Positions 1 to 7,416 are shown, counted from the stretch's first letter. The stretch: 24,063 nt of DNA from JBHIDJ01 sp046760105 (GCA_046760105.1 JBHIDJ010000041.1:1-24063); one strand, 5' to 3'. Translations and numbers: made by a program. The notes: a model not told the origin generated them from the letters alone.

Positions 1-7
1 TATTGAA

Positions 8-973
8 TCAAGACGCGGTATCGGATTTTGGCGGTAAAGCCTTGCCCGCGCCCTCTGGGATCTGCTTTTCAGCAGCTTTGACTTGACTCTCGCGATAAGC
101 AATAAACGTAGCCGCTGCGAAGATCGTGATGCCCCCAATCCAAATTCCTGCATCTGGTACTTCTTTGAAAAGCATGTAGCCAATCAACGCACCCCAGATA
201 AGCTTCATAAAATCGAGCGGCAGTACAGCCGTTGCTTCCGCCATGCGGAATGACTGCGCCATCCCCATCTGTGCTAGGGTGCCCGAGACTCCGACGAAGA
301 CAAGCCAGACCAGCTGTTCCCCATTCGGCCATTGCCAGAAGAATAAAGCTGGCACGAGTGATAGCGGTGTCATCAACAGCACCATATACGCCGTTATGGT
401 GACGGCGGAGTCGGTACGCGAAAGCATCTTGATAATAATGATCGCGCACGCCCAGATAGCGGCCGAGCTCAGCACCAGTAATGATCCGACATCAATGGTT
501 TTAATGCCAGGGCGGATGATGATTAATGCGCCTATGAACCCGACGATCAATGCGCTCCAGCGCCAGGCAAAAACCTTTTCGCCTAGAAAAATGATTGCCA
601 GCAGCGTCGCAAACAACGGTGCCGTGAAACCGAGCGCCTGCACTTGCGCAAGTGGCGTCAGCGCAAGACCCATAAAGAACAAGAGCATCGCCACCACATT
701 GATCAATGCGCGTGACATATGCAGACCAAATCTCTGAGTGTACAGAGGCGCCAGACCTTGGCGAACGAACCACGGGGTGAGTACGAGCAAACCAAAGAAG
801 TTGCGGAAAAAGGCGATTTCGAAGGGATGGAGGTGCAGTTCGATCGAGACGTAGCGTACGCCAGCATGCATGCTCGCAAACGCGATGGTAGAGGCTACCA
901 TGAACACGATGCCAAGCAGGGGCGACGGTGTGTGTGCGAAACTTTTTCTTATGGTCGTAAGTACGGACAACAA
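8..973 (-). CDS. EamA/DMT-superfamily transporter
   Basis: A 321-residue inner-membrane protein with about ten hydrophobic segments arranged as two EamA repeats (about residues 18-150 and 163-293). The second repeat ends in the typical stretch AEATAVLPLDFMKLIWGAL followed by a membrane segment and a short charged tail rich in K, E and P. Members of the drug/metabolite transporter family usually export small metabolites or amino acids; the substrate cannot be read from sequence. The start is a TTG (971-973), supported by a GGGAG Shine-Dalgarno on the minus strand at 982-986, 8 nt upstream. The gene is divergent from the stress protein across a 334-nt gap. Family is certain, function is not. 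Confidence 0.9.
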   Translation of the reverse strand: MLSVLTTIRKSFAHTPSPLLGIVFMVASTIAFASMHAGVRYVSIELHLHPFEIAFFRNFFGLLVLTPWFVRQGLAPLYTQRFGLHMSRALINVVAMLLFFMGLALTPLAQVQALGFTAPLFATLLAIIFLGEKVFAWRWSALIVGFIGALIIIRPGIKTIDVGSLLVLSSAAIWACAIIIIKMLSRTDSAVTITAYMVLLMTPLSLVPALFFWQWPNGEQLVWLVFVGVSGTLAQMGMAQSFRMAEATAVLPLDFMKLIWGALIGYMLFKEVPDAGIWIGGITIFAAATFIAYRESQVKAAEKQIPEGAGKALPPKSDTAS

Positions 974-1307
974 GAATAGAACTCCCGTGGTCTAGCTGTC
1001 GTGTTTCGAATGATACGGTTTTTACTGTGCACGCGCATTTTACGGAGCAAGGTGGCCAATTTTGATCTTGATGAGTACTGTCCAACCGCCGAGACGGCAT
1101 GCACTGGCCCTCCCGGAGCAGCTCCACTCTCAGCCTCCAGGGTTGATCACTAAATAAACGCACAGCCCTTGGGAGAAATCGTAGGGGGGTAATTGGGTCT
1201 GTCGGCTACGCACCCCGCAAAACGGGTCTCGCCCATGGTTCTGCGTGCCGCTCGGTGCTACCCTAACACGATCCATAGTTTAGCTAGCGCATACTGGTGG
1301 GGTTCCC
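974..1307. other. Divergent intergenic region, 334 nt
   Basis: This gap separates the minus-strand EamA gene from the plus-strand universal stress protein gene and must hold both promoters. I see no convincing -35/-10 pair, no RNA gene and no long repeat. There is a run of six G at about 1182-1188 and a short imperfect stem (ACCCCG, loop CAAAA, CGGGT) near 1211-1226. The open frames that cross it are shadows of the transporter gene. Confidence 0.5.
982..986 (-). promoter_or_regulatory. Shine-Dalgarno deciding a TTG start
   Basis: On the minus strand the sequence reads GGGAG, then 8 nt, then TTG (971-973). This supports the TTG as the real start of the EamA transporter rather than a later codon. 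Confidence 0.6.
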
Positions 1308-2159
1308 ATGGCATTGAAAACTATACTCGTGCCGTATCACGGTAACGATGCAGCCCAGAGCGCTCTAGAGCTCGCCTACTTGGTCGCTGCGCGGTTTGGT
1401 AGCTATATCGAAGGCCTCTTTGTGCGCCAGCCTCCCCCGATCATCGCCGGTGAAGGCATTACCATACCTGGTGAATATCTCACCCAACTTGCCGAAGAAG
1501 GTCGCCGCCTGGCCGATAATGCGCGCGCCCGTTTCAGCGGCTTCATGGAGGAAAAGGGTGTCCCGCTGAAGGATGTCACGTTCGCTAGCGACGAACCATC
1601 GGCGGGATGGCGCGAGGTCGAAGGGCTAGAGGGCCAAATCGTCGGTGACCACGGCCGCTTATTTGATCTCATCGTGGTTGGCTGCGCGACAGAACGGTCT
1701 TCCGCTGATCGTAACGCGATGTGTGAGGCCGCATTATTCGAAAGTGGCCGCCCCGTTATGGTCGCGTCGCCCGCATCTCCGCAGAAGTTGGGCGAGATTA
1801 TCGTAGTTGCCTGGAACGGCAGCACAGAGACAGCACGCACGATCGCGATGGGGATGCCGTTTTTGAGTACGGCTAAGAAGGTCGTGGTGCTTACGGTAGA
1901 AGGCGGTACGGTGCCTGGGCCCTCCGGCGAACAAGTGGCGAGTCATCTCACGCGCAACGGCATCAAAGCCGAAGCCAAGCTTGTTGAGCCGCAAGGTAGA
2001 ACAACCGGGGTTGCTTTGCTGGAAGAAACGGATGCGATTGGTGCGGATCTTATGTTGAAGGGTGCATTCACGCACAGCCGGCTGCGCCAACTGATCTTCG
2101 GTGGTACGACCCAACATATACTATCGGCGGCAGCGATACCGGTGTTTATGGCACACTGA
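1308..2159 (+). CDS. Universal stress protein, tandem UspA domains
   Basis: A 283-residue cytoplasmic protein made of two UspA folds (about residues 1-147 and 150-283), the usual length for tandem Usp proteins. The first opens with MALKTILVPYHG and the second with GEIIVVAWNGS. The second ends with GAFTHSRLRQLIFGG then IPVFMAH, a version of the ATP-binding GxxGHSRLRxxxxGG loop. The first domain lacks that glycine loop (VGCATERSSADRN), so only the C-terminal domain looks able to bind nucleotide, as is common in tandem Usp proteins. Start ATG has a purine-rich GGTGGGG upstream. It is followed by a GC-rich hairpin 21 nt after the stop and appears to be a single-gene unit. Confidence 0.92.
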   Translation: MALKTILVPYHGNDAAQSALELAYLVAARFGSYIEGLFVRQPPPIIAGEGITIPGEYLTQLAEEGRRLADNARARFSGFMEEKGVPLKDVTFASDEPSAGWREVEGLEGQIVGDHGRLFDLIVVGCATERSSADRNAMCEAALFESGRPVMVASPASPQKLGEIIVVAWNGSTETARTIAMGMPFLSTAKKVVVLTVEGGTVPGPSGEQVASHLTRNGIKAEAKLVEPQGRTTGVALLEETDAIGADLMLKGAFTHSRLRQLIFGGTTQHILSAAAIPVFMAH

Positions 2160-2179
2160 CCCCTTCCCCCCCTCCCCAA

Positions 2180-2201
2180 CCCTCCCCCATGCGGGGGAGG
2201 G
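2180..2201. terminator. GC-rich hairpin after the stress protein gene
   Basis: A perfect 9-bp stem, CCCTCCCCC (2180-2188) against GGGGGAGGG (2193-2201), with the 4-nt loop ATGC. It starts 21 nt past the stop codon. There is no T tract after it, so it is either a non-canonical terminator or mRNA-end stabiliser, or a member of the C-rich palindromic repeats dispersed in many proteobacterial genomes. A related C-rich half (CCCCCCTCCCCAA) lies just upstream. Confidence 0.45.
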
Positions 2202-2332
2202 AGTGCGGCGTAATTCGCGTTCGCGCTATAGATTAAGCGCTAGACCCTGCGGTCAGTCGCTGACACTGGAGACCTAAAGTGATACAAGCATTCCTTGGCA
2301 GTGTCCCAAAAACGACTCGAGGAGTACAAAGC

Positions 2333-2734
2333 ATGGGTATGCCGATCTTTCATATGGTTAGCGGTGCGCCGCAGCCAGTCGCGCCCTACAGCCATGCGGT
2401 TGAGATCGACGGTTGGCTCTTTGTCACAGGGCAAATAGCGAGCGACCTTCAATACGATCCAGCGACGATGCCCACGGGTATTGAGGAACAAACGCACAAA
2501 GTCATGCAGAACTTATGCACGGTGTTGAGGGGCGCGGGTGCGGATCTTGAGCATGTTGTTGCGGCGCGCGTCTTTCTCACTCATTTTGATGAAGACTACG
2601 ACAAGATGAACCGCATTTACGCAAGTTACTTTCCCGAGGACAAACGCCCCGCGCGGACCTGTGTCGGTGTCACCGCGCTCGCAGGTGGCGCACGCGTGGA
2701 GATCGAGTTTATTGCGTGCAGAGCTGGGAAATAG
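2333..2734 (+). CDS. ridA: RidA-family imine deaminase (YjgF/YER057c/UK114)
   Basis: A 133-residue protein matching the RidA fold in length and motifs: PYSHAVEIDGWLFVTGQI near the N-terminus, VVAARVFLTH in the middle, and RPARTCVGVTALAGGARVEIEFIA at the end, with the conserved substrate-binding Arg in PARTCV and the Glu in IEFIA. RidA proteins hydrolyse reactive enamines/imines made by PLP enzymes or amine oxidases. I chose the ATG at 2333 because GAGGAG (2319-2324) sits 8 nt ahead; an in-frame GTG at 2279 would add 18 residues of non-family sequence. It sits 48 nt before the dioxygenase gene and probably shares its transcript. Presence of PLP and FAD amine enzymes in the window fits this role. 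Confidence 0.9.
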   Translation: MGMPIFHMVSGAPQPVAPYSHAVEIDGWLFVTGQIASDLQYDPATMPTGIEEQTHKVMQNLCTVLRGAGADLEHVVAARVFLTHFDEDYDKMNRIYASYFPEDKRPARTCVGVTALAGGARVEIEFIACRAGK

Positions 2735-2782
2735 CAGACTTGCTACAAGCAAATATGTCACCCAAGTCGCCGAGAGACAGCC

Positions 2783-3568
2783 ATGAAGCTTAGTGACACC
2801 CAACTCAAACATTTTGACGAGGACGGTTTCCTGATCCTGCCGGCGCTGTTCTCCATGGAAGAAGTCGCGCTGATGCAGGCCCAGCTCCCCAAACTTTTCG
2901 CGGAGCGGTGTCCAGAGAACTTCCGTGAAAAAGGAGGCGACGTAGTACGTACAGCGATGGGGTTACATCTACGTAACGAGGTTTTCGCTCGCCTCGTACG
3001 TCACCCCAGGCTATTGGAACCGGCGATGCAGATCCTCGGCGAGAAGATGTACATCCAGCAGGTCAAGGTGAATGCGAAAGAAGCTTTCTCTGGGGAGGTT
3101 TGGCAATGGCATTACGATTTTGCCACCCATCATGGCGAAGACGGCGTACCGAAACCGCTGGCGTTAAACCTCCATGTATTCCTAGACGAGGTCAATGAGT
3201 TCAACGGACCCCTGGTCTTTATCCGTGGCTCACACAAGCAAGGACCCGCACCAACTAGTTTGGATACGGTTACCACCAGCTACCCGCTCTGGACGGTGGA
3301 CAACGAAATCGCAACCGCGTTGGTTGCCGAAGGTGGTCTGATCGCCGCCAAGGGGCCCCCCGGTACGGCACTAATCTTCGGTGATTGCCTGGTGCACGGG
3401 TCCTCGATCAACATGTCGCCTTGGCCGCGGCGAATCTTCTCATTAATTGTTAATCCGGTATCTAACGCGCTCACGCGCCACAAGCGCCCCGACCACCAAC
3501 ACCATCGCGATCTGACACCGGTAACACCGCTAGCGGACGATTGCTTACTGGCTAGGGCATCAGCGTGA
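2783..3568 (+). CDS. PhyH/EctD-like 2-oxoglutarate Fe(II) dioxygenase
   Basis: A 261-residue non-haem iron dioxygenase of the phytanoyl-CoA dioxygenase family. The iron triad is visible: H110-Y-D112 in WQWHYDF and distal H205 in CLVHGSS, followed by R216/R217 for 2-oxoglutarate. The layout (IQQVKVNAK, WHYDF, EDGVPKPLALN, NGPLVFIRGSHK) closely follows ectoine hydroxylase EctD, whose segment reads about WHSDFETWHVEDG; here it is WHYDFATHHGEDG, so a Trp of EctD is His. That argues for a related but different small zwitterionic substrate. EctD proteins are usually about 300 residues, so this one is shorter. Its stop overlaps the next gene's GTG start (GTGA, 3565-3568), implying translational coupling with the SHMT-like gene. 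Confidence 0.88.
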   Translation: MKLSDTQLKHFDEDGFLILPALFSMEEVALMQAQLPKLFAERCPENFREKGGDVVRTAMGLHLRNEVFARLVRHPRLLEPAMQILGEKMYIQQVKVNAKEAFSGEVWQWHYDFATHHGEDGVPKPLALNLHVFLDEVNEFNGPLVFIRGSHKQGPAPTSLDTVTTSYPLWTVDNEIATALVAEGGLIAAKGPPGTALIFGDCLVHGSSINMSPWPRRIFSLIVNPVSNALTRHKRPDHQHHRDLTPVTPLADDCLLARASA

Positions 3569-4845
3569 ACGAGCCACATCCCGGTTACTTCACCACCGCC
3601 TTAGCAGACGCCGATCCACAAGTGGCGAACGCCGTTACAGATGAGCTCCGTCGTCAACAAGATCAGATCGAATTGATAGCGTCGGAAAACCTAGTGAGTC
3701 GTGCGGTGCTCGAGGCACAGGGCTCAATCCTCACGAACAAGACGGTCGAGGGCTATATCGGCCGGCGCTACCACGGTGGCGCCACTTACGCCGATGCGCT
3801 CGAGAAGCTCGCAGTTGAACGGGCGCAGGCATTGTTTGGCTGTTCGTATGCAAACGTGCAGCCGCATTCCGGCAGTCAGGCAAACCAGGTGGTGTTTCTC
3901 GCGTTCCTCCAACCCGGTGACACGATTCTTAGCATGGCACTGGCGGCAGGTGGCCATCTGAGCCATGGGGCTGCGCCGAATCTCTCTGGCAAGTGGTTTG
4001 ACGTCGTGCAATACGGCGTGTCCGCGGGGACAGGGCTGATCGATTATGACGCTGCCGAACGGTTGGCGCGCGAGCACCAACCGAAACTCGTCATCGCTGG
4101 TGGATCGGCCTACCCGCGCATCATTGACTTTGCCCGTTTTCGGGAGATCGCCGACGTTAGCGGTGCCTTACTGCTGGTGGATATGGCGCATTTCGCTGGC
4201 CTTGTCGCCGGTGGCGCACATCCGAACCCTTTCCCGTATGCCGACGTTGTGACTACAACAACTTATAAGAGTTTGCGTGGCGCGCGCGGTGGTATCATCC
4301 TCGCGAACAACGACGCACTCGGAAAGAAGATCGATTCTGCGCTCTTCCCCGGCCTCCAAGGCAGTCCGATATTGCACGCCGTCGCCGCCAAAGCTGTCTG
4401 CTTGAGCGAAGCGCGGCGCCCTGAATTTCGCAATTACGCCCAGAGCGTTGTCACCAATGCGCGTCGTCTTGCGACAGCCTTGCAGGAACGTCGCTATACC
4501 ATCGTAACCGGCGGCACGGACACGGCGCTAATGCTTGTCGATTTGCGTCCCCAAGGTCTAAGCGGCAAAGCCGCCTCGGCAAGTCTGGAGGCCGCTGGTC
4601 TCACCTGTAACAAGAATGCGATTCCGGGCGATCCACAACCACCTGCTGTCACGTCTGGTCTGCGTTTATCGGCGGCCGCTGGGACAACACGTGGATTCGG
4701 TCCCGAGGAATTCCAACTGATCGGCCAATGGATTGCTGACGTGCTCGACGCCCTCAACACAAATGTGGATGACAACACCGCCACTGAACGCGCCATTCGA
4801 GAACAAGTTAGTCGACTGTGTCGACGCTTTCCGATTTATTCGTGA
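3565..4845 (+). CDS. Divergent serine hydroxymethyltransferase-family PLP enzyme
   Basis: At 426 residues it has the full length of GlyA and its landmarks: IELIASEN (35-42), PHSGSQAN (100-107), VDMAHFAGLVAGG (205-217), the PLP lysine K235 in TTTYKSLRGARGG, and VTSGLRLS near the C-terminus. It departs from canonical SHMT where E. coli GlyA has Tyr55, Tyr65 and His228: here T60, H70 and Y234. All three are near the cofactor or the aldol site in known SHMT structures. It may be a specialised paralogue, for example a 2-methylserine hydroxymethyltransferase or another aldolase, rather than the housekeeping enzyme; this is inference. It starts at GTG, overlapping the dioxygenase stop, and its own stop lies inside a heptamer repeat array. 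Confidence 0.88.
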   Translation: MNEPHPGYFTTALADADPQVANAVTDELRRQQDQIELIASENLVSRAVLEAQGSILTNKTVEGYIGRRYHGGATYADALEKLAVERAQALFGCSYANVQPHSGSQANQVVFLAFLQPGDTILSMALAAGGHLSHGAAPNLSGKWFDVVQYGVSAGTGLIDYDAAERLAREHQPKLVIAGGSAYPRIIDFARFREIADVSGALLLVDMAHFAGLVAGGAHPNPFPYADVVTTTTYKSLRGARGGIILANNDALGKKIDSALFPGLQGSPILHAVAAKAVCLSEARRPEFRNYAQSVVTNARRLATALQERRYTIVTGGTDTALMLVDLRPQGLSGKAASASLEAAGLTCNKNAIPGDPQPPAVTSGLRLSAAAGTTRGFGPEEFQLIGQWIADVLDALNTNVDDNTATERAIREQVSRLCRRFPIYS

Positions 4846-4976
4846 GCCGTAAGTCGTTAGTCGTGAGTCGTTAACCCAGATCTCCTTCCTTCGACGCTTC
4901 ACGGTTCGCGACTCACGTTTATCTTAGGATTCACGAGTTACGGTTAACGATTAACGGTTCACGGTTCACGGTTCAC
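4842..4976. repeat. Inverted heptanucleotide array A
   Basis: The left arm has five consecutive 7-nt units: GTGAGCC, GTAAGTC, GTTAGTC, GTGAGTC, GTTAACC (4842-4876). The right arm has units of reverse-complement type: GCTTCAC, GGTTCGC, GACTCAC, GTTTATC (4896-4923), then after 4 nt GATTCAC, GAGTTAC, GGTTAAC, GATTAAC and three GGTTCAC (4928-4976). Many differences between the arms would be G-U pairs in RNA, so a long stem-loop is possible. The first unit contains the stop codon of the SHMT-like gene and the last ends 6 nt before the Nudix start, leaving no Shine-Dalgarno. Heptanucleotide STRR repeats are known in cyanobacteria; I do not recognise this family. Confidence 0.85.
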
Positions 4977-4982
4977 GAACTT

Positions 4983-5828
4983 ATGAGCTTCCTCGATCGA
5001 ATCAAAGAGTGCAACGACCACGATCTTGCGAAGTTTCGCCCGTTGTACATTGGCAGCCAACGACTCGGTTGGGTGCGCCACGATATGGCCACACGGCTCG
5101 CCAAATACTCAGCTGTGTTCGAAGTCACTGCTGACTCCGTAGAGCTTAATGCGCGGCTCGCGACTTTCGACGCGCGCTCGGCTGCGGTGAAAACTGTGCT
5201 CGAAGAGCTGCGGGATGCTGGTGCGATTCCGGCCTGGCGCGACGAAATGTATCCGGTGACAGTCACGTATGGTGCTCCGCCCATTTTGCAGATGGAACGA
5301 GCGGCCTTCCCCTGCCTCGGCATCCGCGCCTACGGCATACATATGAACGGTTACGTCCGCGACTGCGAAAACGTAAAAATGTGGATTGCGCGACGGACTT
5401 ATGATAAGCCGACTTTCCCGGGCATGCTGGACAACATGGTGGCCGGGGGACTGCCCATCGGAATGTCGCTGCAGGAAAATTTGATCAAGGAGTGCGATGA
5501 AGAAGCTGGCATACCCCGCGACATCGCGCTGCGCGCGATCCCATCCGGAGCCATCTCTTATTGCAAGGAAGTGCCGGAAGGCATCAAACCCGATATGCAG
5601 TTTGTCTACGACCTAGAATTGCCGCGCGCACTCGAACCGACTCCCGTCGACGGCGAGGTGGAGGCGTTTTACCTGTGGCCGATCGAAAGGGTGATGGACA
5701 TCGTCGCCAATACCACGGAGTTCAAATTCAACTGCGCGCTTGTGATAATTGATTTCCTCGTCCGGCACGGCTTCATCTCACCGAGTGATCTCAACTATAT
5801 CGAGATCGTCAAGGGTTTACGACAATGA
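4983..5828 (+). CDS. DUF4743-Nudix hydrolase (Tnr3/NUDT20-like)
   Basis: A 281-residue two-part protein: an N-terminal DUF4743 region (about 1-115, with RPLYIGSQRLGWVR) and a Nudix domain (about 120-265). The Nudix box runs G155-I177 and keeps the metal-binding core KECDEEAGI, but the first box Glu is M161 and the usual Arg is K169. This arrangement is that of the eukaryotic Tnr3 N-terminal half and plant NUDT20/24, reported to hydrolyse oxidised, damaged forms of thiamine diphosphate; a similar clean-up role is plausible here but unproven. The ATG follows heptamer array A directly and has no visible Shine-Dalgarno. A second heptamer array lies downstream, so the gene is bracketed by them. 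Confidence 0.88.
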   Translation: MSFLDRIKECNDHDLAKFRPLYIGSQRLGWVRHDMATRLAKYSAVFEVTADSVELNARLATFDARSAAVKTVLEELRDAGAIPAWRDEMYPVTVTYGAPPILQMERAAFPCLGIRAYGIHMNGYVRDCENVKMWIARRTYDKPTFPGMLDNMVAGGLPIGMSLQENLIKECDEEAGIPRDIALRAIPSGAISYCKEVPEGIKPDMQFVYDLELPRALEPTPVDGEVEAFYLWPIERVMDIVANTTEFKFNCALVIIDFLVRHGFISPSDLNYIEIVKGLRQ

Positions 5829-5883
5829 TTTCAAGGTCGCAAGCTTGGCTGAATTCGTAAGTATGCATCAAGAAGAACTACAG

Positions 5884-5971
5884 ACTACGAGTAGCAAGTA
5901 GCAAGTTCGAAGTAGCAAGTTACGACTCACTCATATGTTTTACTTGCTACTTGCCGCTTGCCACTTGCCAC
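5884..5971. repeat. Inverted heptanucleotide array B
   Basis: The left arm is ACTACGA, GTAGCAA, GTAGCAA, GTTCGAA, GTAGCAA, GTTACGA (5884-5925). The right arm, after an 11-nt spacer, is GTTTTAC, TTGCTAC, TTGCCGC, TTGCCAC, TTGCCAC (5937-5971). The design is that of array A (strict 7-nt period, arms inverted, left units beginning GT and right units ending AC) but the unit sequence differs. It lies between the Nudix and MATE genes and overlaps the first possible start of the MATE frame. The arms could form a stem of more than 25 nt with mismatches. Confidence 0.82.
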
Positions 5972-7349
5972 TAGACCCATAAAACAAGCAATACGATGTT
6001 GCCATCCCAACTTGGATAAAACCAGGCACGCCCTTCCTACCTCGACCGCTGAATGGCACCGCCGGGTGTGGACGCTGGCGGGACCGATCATTTTGTCCAA
6101 CATGTCGGTCCCGCTCGTCGGTGCAGTCGACACCGCAGTGGTGGGCCATCTGCCGGACCCGATATACATCGGGGCCGTCGCACTCGGCGCCATCATTTTC
6201 AACTTCCTTTTCTGGGGATTCGGCTTCCTCCGCATGGGCACGACCGGCTTTGTTGCGCAGGCATATGGTGCCGGTGATGCCACCGAAGTCCGTTCGACGT
6301 TGGCGCGTGCATTGCTGCTCGCCGGCAGTCTTGGCTTAACCGTGATCATCCTGCAGCTGCCGATCCGCTCAGTTGCCTTGTGGGCGTTTGAAGGCAGTGT
6401 GGAGCTCGAGTCGTTGGCAGGTGATTACTACGACATTCGCGTCTGGAGCGCGCCGGCTACGCTCGCCAACTACGCAATTCTTGGCTGCCTGATCGGCATT
6501 CAGAACACGCGCGCTGCGCTCGCCTTGCAACTGATACTCAACATCACCAATGTCTGCCTGGACTTTGTGTTCGTCTTGGGCTTCGGCTGGGGTGTGGAAG
6601 GCGTCGCATTGGCCTCGCTGTTGAGTGATTATTTGGCATTGTTCTTCGGGCTCTGGCTGGTAAGCCGCAATCTCAGACGTATAGGTGGTAGATGGAACCG
6701 GGCGCATATCCTGTACGCGCCGCGCATCAAAGCGCTGTTGCACGTTAACTTTAATATCTTTGTGCGCACCCTCTGTCTGATCTTTGCATTCTTCTACTTT
6801 GCCGTGGAGGGAACCAAACTCGGCGAGATCACGCTGGCGGCTAATGCCGTTCTGTTGCATTTACAGCATTTTCTCGCCTATGGCCTCGACGGCTTCGCCC
6901 ATGCCGTAGAGGCGCTTGCGGGTGGCGCCTATGGCACGCGTAACCGCAACGCCTTTCGTGCAGCAGTCAAGGCCACCAGTCTGTGGGCAATGATCGTCGC
7001 CTTTTCCTATACCATTCTCTATGCCGCCTTCGGCGGTTTCATCATAAGTATCATCACTGGTATCGAGTCGGTACGGGCGGCAGCAGTTGATTATTTGCCG
7101 TGGCTGTTGGTATCCCCGATCCTGTCCGTGTGGAGCTATCAGTTAGATGGCATATTCATCGGTACCACTCGACCAGTCGAGATGCGCAACGGCATGGTGT
7201 TGTCGCTCATTGCCTACCTCCTTGCCACATGGGCACTTATCCCTCTCTGGGGCAATCACGGATTGTGGCTATCGTTCATGATTTTTATGATTACACGAGC
7301 AGTTACGCTAGGCCTTTGGTATCCGCGCATCGAGCGTTCCATCGGATGA
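5958..7349 (+). CDS. MATE-family multidrug/metabolite exporter
   Basis: A MATE (NorM/DinF-type) inner-membrane antiporter with about 12 hydrophobic segments, beginning AGPIILSNMSVPLVGAVDTAVVGHL and carrying the family's two pseudo-repeats; full-length for the DinF-like branch (about 445-463 residues). Such proteins export organic cations or drugs against Na+ or H+. The start is unclear: the frame has no ATG before the first membrane segment. TTG at 5958 lies inside heptamer array B, TTG at 6012 would give 445 residues, and a GTG at 6066 would cut close to the core; none has a good Shine-Dalgarno. Family call is firm, the 5' end is not. Confidence 0.88.
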   Translation: MPLATRPIKQAIRCCHPNLDKTRHALPTSTAEWHRRVWTLAGPIILSNMSVPLVGAVDTAVVGHLPDPIYIGAVALGAIIFNFLFWGFGFLRMGTTGFVAQAYGAGDATEVRSTLARALLLAGSLGLTVIILQLPIRSVALWAFEGSVELESLAGDYYDIRVWSAPATLANYAILGCLIGIQNTRAALALQLILNITNVCLDFVFVLGFGWGVEGVALASLLSDYLALFFGLWLVSRNLRRIGGRWNRAHILYAPRIKALLHVNFNIFVRTLCLIFAFFYFAVEGTKLGEITLAANAVLLHLQHFLAYGLDGFAHAVEALAGGAYGTRNRNAFRAAVKATSLWAMIVAFSYTILYAAFGGFIISIITGIESVRAAAVDYLPWLLVSPILSVWSYQLDGIFIGTTRPVEMRNGMVLSLIAYLLATWALIPLWGNHGLWLSFMIFMITRAVTLGLWYPRIERSIG

Positions 7350-7416
7350 CAAAGAGATGGGACAACGCCGTGGTAAACTACTTGACCTAACCGAGCAGAC
7401 GGGGGAGGACTAGTTA

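Noticed and set aside
501..1163. 220-codon minus-strand frame overlapping the EamA gene
   Set aside because: Out-of-frame shadow of the transporter gene; the translation lacks membrane segments or any domain, and the EamA frame is clearly the real one.
2279..2332. GTG start 18 codons upstream of RidA
   Set aside because: The ATG at 2333 has a well-placed GAGGAG and gives the usual RidA length; the extra residues do not match the family.
4842..5971. CRISPR array
   Set aside because: The repeat units are 7 nt, contiguous and inverted, without spacers or cas genes.
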